A stretch of 11,274 nucleotides of DNA from an uncultured Alistipes sp. GTDB taxonomy: Bacteria > Bacteroidota > Bacteroidia > Bacteroidales > Rikenellaceae. Every line of letters begins with the position of its first letter. Position 1 is the stretch's first letter. Shown one piece after another: positions 7,136 to 11,274 of the stretch. The DNA lies in the NCBI GenBank assembly GCA_900550925.1, contig URTU01000061.1, positions 1 to 11,274 on the forward strand. Direction: 5' to 3'. The notes beneath the pieces were generated by a model, which saw only the letters and a program-made list of their open reading frames with translations, had not been told where the DNA came from and did no database searches. A program made the translations under genes and the position numbers.

Positions 7136-8233
7136 TTAGAATTGAATGTCATCCGTTACAGTTACATCCTCCCAATTCTCAACAACAGGAGCAAAGAGGA
7201 TCTTCTCCACGCCGAAGAGAATCTGATAGGTATAACGCTTGTTGGGTTCCCAGGTTGCAGCATTTGTTGCATCTTTAAGATTGAATTGCTTTACATGCTC
7301 AATCTCACCGGATGCTGTCGTTTCCATCGTATAGGTAATTTCTACAACAACATCGTGCGAATCAGAGAACGCCTGCGGCAGCAGAATCAGGTCTTCTGCG
7401 TCTGTCGGTTCAGTACGCGTAGTACCGTCTTCGGGAACATTGAAAGAGCCTGCAAACGCAACATAATCGGCTGTACCAGTCTGACCGCTCCACGCAGGAT
7501 TAGATACCGTAAGCGATGTCCCCTCAACTATTCCCTGAGTAAAAGACCCTGTATTGTTTGCACCCTTGATCTCAATCTTCTTGATTTTGAAATCAAGGTC
7601 TGCAGCGCTGTAATTTTCAGTCGTTCCGACTTTGAAAACAATCGAGGACAAAGCGTGGTGGAAAACAATATCCACACCCGTATAGGTATTTGATGCCGTC
7701 CCAGCATACAAATTATCAGATGCCGTGCGGTTATACGAACGGTCACTGTACATCAGATCATACTGCGCTCCGGCAGCAGCAACGGTAAAGCCTGCAATCT
7801 GGAGACCTTCAGCAACATGAGTATAGGTTCCCACTGCATCAGCCGGCGAATATGCGGCAAATGTCAACTTTCCACCATTTTTCGGCCAATAATAATCCGT
7901 TGCAGATACCCAAGACCCCGGAGTTTCTCCATTATGACTTACTGCAATCGGATTTCCGGAAGCATCCGTCATGTAATTCTTCCAGTCATTGCTTGCATCA
8001 TTAAAGGTAGTATAATTCCCTTCATGATACCAGCCCCAAACCTTAAAGGATTCTTCTGTTGGATATATCCCAACTATTTCACCTAATTCGGCACGGGTTA
8101 CGGCCCCTACGGCAGGAGCATCGAAGCTGATCTTCGCATCCGACGCAACGGCCCCGCCGTTTGCCGGATCGTTTTTCACGCAGCCGGCAAGTGCTACACT
8201 CGCCGCAGCTGCAAAAAGCAGAGTTTTTTTCAT
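7136..8233 (-). CDS. fimbrillin family lipoprotein, probable major pilin (FimA/Mfa1-like role)
   Basis: This 365-residue protein starts MKKTLLFAAAASVALAGC, a clean lipoprotein signal with Cys18. I chose the ATG at 8231-8233; a longer open frame from 8410 overlaps the upstream gene and would bury the signal peptide. AVTR|AE puts Arg47 where the arginine-specific protease cuts type V prepilins. FHHALSSIVFKV (191-202), LILLPQ (282-287) and EPNKRYTYQI (329-338) are family hallmarks. The C-terminal VENWEDVTVTDDIQF is the likely donor strand. It directly follows the presumptive anchor gene, as in fimA/fimB-type clusters, and is followed by two hairpins, which fits a highly expressed shaft subunit. 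From about codon 48 onward GC falls to 40-50 percent, against 55-75 percent in the flanks, suggesting that the mature-pilin segment was acquired by recombination. Confidence 0.92.
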   Translation of the reverse strand: MKKTLLFAAAASVALAGCVKNDPANGGAVASDAKISFDAPAVGAVTRAELGEIVGIYPTEESFKVWGWYHEGNYTTFNDASNDWKNYMTDASGNPIAVSHNGETPGSWVSATDYYWPKNGGKLTFAAYSPADAVGTYTHVAEGLQIAGFTVAAAGAQYDLMYSDRSYNRTASDNLYAGTASNTYTGVDIVFHHALSSIVFKVGTTENYSAADLDFKIKKIEIKGANNTGSFTQGIVEGTSLTVSNPAWSGQTGTADYVAFAGSFNVPEDGTTRTEPTDAEDLILLPQAFSDSHDVVVEITYTMETTASGEIEHVKQFNLKDATNAATWEPNKRYTYQILFGVEKILFAPVVENWEDVTVTDDIQF

Positions 8234-8276
8234 AATGAATTGTTTGAGAGAGTGAATGATAATGTTATGAAGTCTG

Positions 8277-9311
8277 TCAAATAATAATGTCTGTTTCGAT
8301 GTCTTCCCAATCATCGACTCCCGGGACGAAGCCGCCTCCGTCCGACCCTTCGGGCGGTTCGGGAATGGTGAGTACCTCGTCCAGAAGAAGCCACTGGTGC
8401 TCGACGGCATCCGGCTCGGAGAATTTGTCGGTTATGTCGAGTGTCACGGTCAGCGCCCGGCCGTCCGTTGTCCGGACATCGAATGTGAGGTAGAGTTCAT
8501 TGCTCTGATCCGGCAGCTTTCCGAACGTATGGAATGTCGTATAGATGAAACCTTCGTTCGCATCCGTCGAGGGGCCGCGCTGCATTTCGAAATAGATCGT
8601 CACGGGATTCTCCTCGTTGATATCCCCGCTGTGCAGCATCGCCGATCCCGCCATGCCGGTCAGCAGGCCCACGGTCGATGATATCCACTCGATTCCCCGT
8701 ACCCGGACCTGAAGATAATATGACAGGACGAGGCTGCCGGCCGTAAAGTGGTCACCGGAAGCATTGCGCAGCGTATCGATATCCATTGTATAGGCTGTAG
8801 TCAGCAAATCGTTCCGGTCTGCAAGCAGGTGGTCCGGGACATAGACGATGTGCTCCTCCTCGAGCGAAGCCCGCCCGGAGAGCCGGCTCCGCAAGGCATC
8901 GGAGATTTCATTCGTATAGGCTTCTGCGCCATGATAGAGATGGTCGTTGCGGATAAGTGTCGACTCGGTTCCGAAATTGTAGGCCAGCAACCGGTAGCTA
9001 CCTTGAGGTGCTACGATGTAGCCGTCAAAATAGTCGCCGCGGGCATCCGTTCCCCGGTTGCGGAGGTAGCGCTCGGCCGCCACCTTCCCACTCGTCGCAT
9101 CATAAAGTACGACACGCAGCATGTTCGGGGTCTTGTACTCGGGTTTCTCGAGCGAAGAATCATAGAATCCCGTCGTCACGTTTTTCAGCTCCTCGTCGAG
9201 ATAGACGCGCACATAATGCGTATTGCCCACATCGACCAGCGGACGGCGCTCGCAGCCCGCAAAGAGCGTACAGAGCAGCAGCGGAAGCAGGAGGGAGACA
9301 AGACGTTTCAT
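8277..9311 (-). CDS. DUF5119-type lipoprotein, probable pilus anchor (FimB/Mfa2-like role)
   Basis: The product is 344 residues. Its signal MKRLVSLLLPLLLCTLFAGC gives Cys20, followed by ERRPL; the CxRRxL start after the lipid Cys is what I recall for DUF5119 proteins. The body alternates beta strands (MLRVVLYDATSGKVAAERYL, GSYRLLAYNFGTES, YYLQVRVRGIEW, ELYLTFDVRTTDGRALTVTLDIT), as expected of a transthyretin-like two-domain pilus protein. It has no Arg-Ala or Arg-Ser site near residue 50, unlike the five presumptive pilins, so it would not be cut and would stay lipid-anchored in the outer membrane. The ATG overlaps the preceding TGA by 4 nt (9308-9311), implying translational coupling. The acidic tail (VDDWEDIETDIII) resembles the C-terminal motif of the adjacent fimbrillin. 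The anchor role is inferred from position and features. Confidence 0.82.
   Translation of the reverse strand: MKRLVSLLLPLLLCTLFAGCERRPLVDVGNTHYVRVYLDEELKNVTTGFYDSSLEKPEYKTPNMLRVVLYDATSGKVAAERYLRNRGTDARGDYFDGYIVAPQGSYRLLAYNFGTESTLIRNDHLYHGAEAYTNEISDALRSRLSGRASLEEEHIVYVPDHLLADRNDLLTTAYTMDIDTLRNASGDHFTAGSLVLSYYLQVRVRGIEWISSTVGLLTGMAGSAMLHSGDINEENPVTIYFEMQRGPSTDANEGFIYTTFHTFGKLPDQSNELYLTFDVRTTDGRALTVTLDITDKFSEPDAVEHQWLLLDEVLTIPEPPEGSDGGGFVPGVDDWEDIETDIII
8278..8310 (-). promoter_or_regulatory. weak candidate internal promoter for the major fimbrillin gene
   Basis: On the minus strand, ATTATTTG (8278-8285) is one to two bases off the Bacteroidetes -7 box TAnnTTTG, and TTG (8308-8310) lies 22 nt upstream of it. 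It overlaps the last codons of the DUF5119 gene and would start a leader of about 35-40 nt. The match is imperfect and may be chance, but a private promoter would suit an abundant subunit. Confidence 0.2.
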
Positions 9312-10612
9312 CGCAGACCTCCTTTCTTCTTATTGATGAACAGCGGCAGGACGAGCGACACCTCGACCTTCGTGGGGCCGAAATAGTGCCACGTGCCCGA
9401 CTTCGCCCGGTCGCGGATCAGCAGTTCGTAGTTGTCCGACGGGTTGTAGTGGCGGTGCGGGATGCGCGCGTAGCCTGCCGAGACCGAAAATTCGATGTTC
9501 AGCCGCTTGCTCAGGGGCATGGCGTAACCGTAGGTCAGGCCCACGCTGAAAAACTCGCCCTGGTAGCAGCCCGTGCGGTCGAACTGCACGTCGAACTTGC
9601 CGCCCATGCCGTACAGGCCGACGAACTGGCCCATGAGGGCGTCGCGCTGCACGCGCCGTTCGCTTGCGGGCCGGGGCCGCGGCGCGAACCACCAGCGGAA
9701 CTCCCCGCCGAAGGAGAGGAACTGAAGGCAGTATTTGTTGTTGTCGCTCAACCACCATGGACAATGGTGCTCGTAGAGGAGCGAGAAACGCTCGTTGAAG
9801 GGAACCTCGACGGCAAAGTTGATCGCCGCGGCGGCATCGTAAAGCAGGTTGGTCTTCAGCGCGAGGATCGTGTGCTTGCCCGGCTCGGGCAGCGGAACGG
9901 CCGTCAGCGCCTCGCCCCGGAACGGGGCCGTGAAACGGGGCTGCGGAGCGATCAGGTCCGGTTCGGGAGCCCGCCAGACGCAGATCCACGTAGCCAGACG
10001 CAGACGCGGCATGTGCCGCCGGATAATATATTTATAGGTATAGCCGCCGTCGAGCTGCTCGAGACGCCACTTTTTCGTGTCGTTGCCCACCGAAGCCCGC
10101 AGGATGGAAAGGACCTTTTCGCGGTCGTGGCGGTGGTAGTTGGCCTGCAGCTCGGCTTCGAGACCTGCCCAGTTCTCATGCATCGGGCGCAGCAGAATAT
10201 CCTCGGGATCGAGTGCCGAGCTGTCGGGGCGGTGTGACAGCAGGTATTCCTTCGCCGCCTCGGCACGCTGCTCCGAGAGCCAGACATTGCGGCGGTAGGC
10301 ACCCTCGGGCGAGGCGTAGGCGAAGATCGTGATGCTGTCGATGCGCGGCGAACGGGCCAGGTAGTCGCGGATGCGGGCCATCTGCCAGCCGTTGTCGAGG
10401 TAGTTTTCGTCCAGGTCGATGCGATCGCGCCAGTAATAGAGGGCGAATGTCTCCGCTATTACCTGATTGTCATCACATTGCAGCGAATCCGCGCAAGGGG
10501 GGGGGAATTTTTGGATGTCGTCGGATTCGGCCATGCTCACAACGGGGATTGCCGCACAGACGAGCACGGCAAGGATCAGGCGCAAAGCCTCGTATTTCCG
10601 GGTCCATTCCAT
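9308..10612 (-). CDS. OmpA-like/DUF3575 outer-membrane protein, first gene of the pilus operon
   Basis: Starting at 10612 gives 434 residues with a good Sec signal: Lys/Arg at 5-6, a hydrophobic stretch at 10-25, and cleavage after SMA28. A further in-frame ATG at 10660 would only prefix 16 charged residues and sits in a leader hairpin loop. Residues about 92-125 (ITIFAYASPEGAYRRNVWLSEQRAEAAKEYL) match the OmpA-like periplasmic domain as found in Bacteroidetes. The C-terminal half starts at KTNLLYDAAAAINFAVEVPF (253-272) and continues as alternating beta strands (FGGEFRWWF, FFSVGLTYGYAMPL, LNIEFSVSAGYARIPHR), the DUF3575 pattern, probably a small outer-membrane barrel. Such proteins commonly precede DUF5119 and fimbrillin genes, so a role in pilus anchoring or secretion is likely but unproven. 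A run of nine C residues lies at codons 36-39, just after the signal peptide. Confidence 0.87.
   Translation of the reverse strand: MEWTRKYEALRLILAVLVCAAIPVVSMAESDDIQKFPPPCADSLQCDDNQVIAETFALYYWRDRIDLDENYLDNGWQMARIRDYLARSPRIDSITIFAYASPEGAYRRNVWLSEQRAEAAKEYLLSHRPDSSALDPEDILLRPMHENWAGLEAELQANYHRHDREKVLSILRASVGNDTKKWRLEQLDGGYTYKYIIRRHMPRLRLATWICVWRAPEPDLIAPQPRFTAPFRGEALTAVPLPEPGKHTILALKTNLLYDAAAAINFAVEVPFNERFSLLYEHHCPWWLSDNNKYCLQFLSFGGEFRWWFAPRPRPASERRVQRDALMGQFVGLYGMGGKFDVQFDRTGCYQGEFFSVGLTYGYAMPLSKRLNIEFSVSAGYARIPHRHYNPSDNYELLIRDRAKSGTWHYFGPTKVEVSLVLPLFINKKKGGLR
10497..10505 (-). repeat. C9 homopolymer in the DUF3575 gene, candidate phase-variation tract
   Basis: The coding strand has nine consecutive C bases across codons 36-39 (Phe-Pro-Pro-Pro). 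With nine, the frame is open for the full 434 residues. Losing one C gives a stop (TAA) about 15 codons on; gaining one gives TGA within about 10 codons. Such a tract close to the 5' end of an operon's first gene is the classic layout for slipped-strand on/off switching. Confidence 0.6.
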
Positions 10613-10636
10613 AAATGCGCCACGTTGAAAACGATT

Positions 10637-10681
10637 TTCTTCCGGACATCGTCTTTGCATGATAGAGGCGCGCCGGAAGAA
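10637..10681 (-). promoter_or_regulatory. inverted repeat in the leader of the pilus operon
   Basis: TTCTTCCGG at 10637-10645 and CCGGAAGAA at 10673-10681 are perfect 9-bp inverted repeats separated by 27 nt. They fall between the promoter and the chosen start codon, so the mRNA leader could fold into a stem-loop, or a dimeric regulator could bind the DNA. A competing short stem (ACGAT with ATCGT) overlaps one arm, hinting at alternative folds. Function is unknown. Confidence 0.5.
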
Positions 10682-10702
10682 GTTTTAGGTGGTATGTAGA
10701 TA

Positions 10703-10733
10703 CAAATATACACAAAAAAGACAAATGAACAAA
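10703..10733 (-). promoter_or_regulatory. Bacteroidetes sigma-ABfr-type promoter for the pilus operon
   Basis: On the minus strand the -7 element TATATTTG (10703-10710) matches TAnnTTTG perfectly, and the -33 element TTTG (10730-10733) lies upstream with a 19-nt spacer. Transcription should begin near 10697, giving a leader of about 85 nt to the ATG at 10612. The surroundings are very AT-rich. It is downstream of the ahcY terminator, so the pilus operon is an independent unit. Confidence 0.85.
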
Positions 10734-10766
10734 TAAATCCACATCAAAAACAACGCCAAAGCAGAC

Positions 10767-10802
10767 AAAAAAATCGCCGTCACAGCATACTGTAACGGCG
10801 AT
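10767..10802 (-). terminator. intrinsic terminator of ahcY
   Basis: Reading leftward, ATCGCCGT (10795-10802) pairs with ACGGCGAT (10773-10780). After one mismatch, a further 4 bp close a 4-nt loop at 10786-10789. Seven T residues follow on the minus strand (10767-10773). It lies about 55 nt past the ahcY stop and separates it from the pilus promoter. Confidence 0.9.
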
Positions 10803-10856
10803 AAGAAAAGCAATGACACCGGTGTCAGCGTCGGCCCCGATTGGTTCACCAAGTGA

Positions 10857-11274
10857 TCAATAACGGTAATGCTCGGCCTTGTAGGGACCGTCGACCGGCA
10901 CGCCGATGTAGTCGGCCTGCTTCTGCGTCAGGTGCGTGAGCTCGACGCCGAGGTTGTCCAGATGCAGCCGCGCCACCTCCTCGTCGAGGTGCTTCGGCAG
11001 GCGGTAGACGCCCACTTCGAGCGACTCCTGCCACAGTTCGAGCTGCGCCAGGCACTGGTTCGTGAAGGAGTTCGACATGACGAACGACGGGTGGCCCGTG
11101 GCGCAGCCGAGGTTCACCAGACGCCCCTCGGCCAGCACGAAGATCGCGTGTCCGTCGGGGAAGGTGTACTTGTCGACCTGCGGCTTGATGTTCGTCTTCA
11201 CGGCGTCGGACTTCTCGAGCCGCGCCATCTGGATTTCGTTGTCGAAGTGGCCGATGTTGCAGACAATGGCCTGG
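10857..11274 (-). CDS. ahcY: S-adenosylhomocysteine hydrolase, C-terminal 139 codons (5' end outside window)
   Basis: The enzyme cleaves S-adenosylhomocysteine to adenosine and homocysteine in the cytoplasm, with tightly bound NAD, clearing the product of methylation reactions. The window holds the C-terminal 138 full codons plus the stop, and the frame is open to the right edge. Diagnostic stretches are AIVCNIGHFDNEIQ (part of the NAD-binding domain) and GRLVNLGCATGHPSFVMSNSF. The C-terminal tail ends KAEHYRY; in this family the tail Lys and Tyr reach into the NAD site of the neighbouring subunit, and both are present. The gene ends in its own terminator and has no functional link to the pilus genes. 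Its GC is high, like most of the chromosome seen here. Confidence 0.97.
   Translation of the reverse strand, partial: QAIVCNIGHFDNEIQMARLEKSDAVKTNIKPQVDKYTFPDGHAIFVLAEGRLVNLGCATGHPSFVMSNSFTNQCLAQLELWQESLEVGVYRLPKHLDEEVARLHLDNLGVELTHLTQKQADYIGVPVDGPYKAEHYRY

Noticed and set aside
8234..8410. N-terminal extension of the major fimbrillin to an upstream ATG at 8410
   Set aside because: It would overlap the DUF5119 gene by more than 130 nt and put 59 unrelated residues before a perfect lipoprotein signal peptide.
10613..10660. Start of the DUF3575 protein at the ATG at 10660
   Set aside because: It adds 16 polar, charged residues before a normal Sec signal. The ATG at 10612 gives a conventional signal peptide. 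The upstream ATG may still matter in the leader structure.
10613..10856. Invertible promoter element typical of Bacteroidales surface operons
   Set aside because: No inverted repeats flank the promoter at 10703-10733. The only clear repeats are the leader dyad, entirely downstream of it, and the ahcY terminator stem, and these do not match each other. No recombinase gene is in the window.
1..11274. CRISPR arrays, tRNA or rRNA genes, insertion sequences
   Set aside because: I found no regularly spaced direct repeats, no cloverleaf-like segment in the spacers and no transposase-like coding region.

Overview
The window comes from a GC-rich member of the Bacteroidales, most likely Alistipes or a close Rikenellaceae relative. 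This rests on a textbook Bacteroidetes promoter (TTTG, 19-nt spacer, TATATTTG), a lack of Shine-Dalgarno sites, strings of lipoproteins with a Cys at residue 18-23, and protein families (fimbrillin, DUF5119, DUF3575, DUF4906) essentially confined to this phylum. The genus is inferred from base composition and protein flavour and is not proven.

Every gene reads leftward on the minus strand. At the right edge (10857-11274) is the 3' end of ahcY, S-adenosylhomocysteine hydrolase, closed by an intrinsic terminator at 10767-10802. Between it and the next gene lie a strong promoter (10703-10733) and an estimated 85-nt leader with a 9-bp dyad. From there a six-gene cluster with very tight spacing (two 4-nt ATGA overlaps; gaps of 43, 79, 21 and 13 nt) runs off the left edge.

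The cluster is a type V (FimA/Mfa-like) pilus operon. In order it encodes an OmpA-like/DUF3575 outer-membrane protein (9308-10612), a DUF5119 lipoprotein that is the probable anchor (8277-9311), the probable major fimbrillin (7136-8233), two further fimbrillin-like lipoproteins (6109-7056 and 4943-6112), a 597-residue pilin-like lipoprotein with an apparent beta-trefoil insert (3128-4921), and a very large DUF4906-type lipoprotein (1-3114, C-terminus missing), the likely tip adhesin. The order runs from base to tip. The expected biology is lipoprotein export, removal of the N-terminal strand by an arginine-specific protease, and polymerisation by strand exchange. All five presumptive pilins carry an Arg followed by Ala or Ser at residues 47-58; the presumptive anchor does not.

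The most interesting points are: (1) a C9 homopolymer just after the signal peptide of the first gene, where a one-base slip in either direction gives rapid termination, so the operon may be phase-variable; (2) a sharp GC drop inside the major fimbrillin gene exactly at the predicted processing Arg, suggesting exchange of the mature-pilin cassette; (3) a beta-trefoil-like module inserted near the C-terminus of a pilin; (4) paired hairpins directly after the major pilin gene that could set stoichiometry; and (5) an EF-hand-like loop in the tip candidate.
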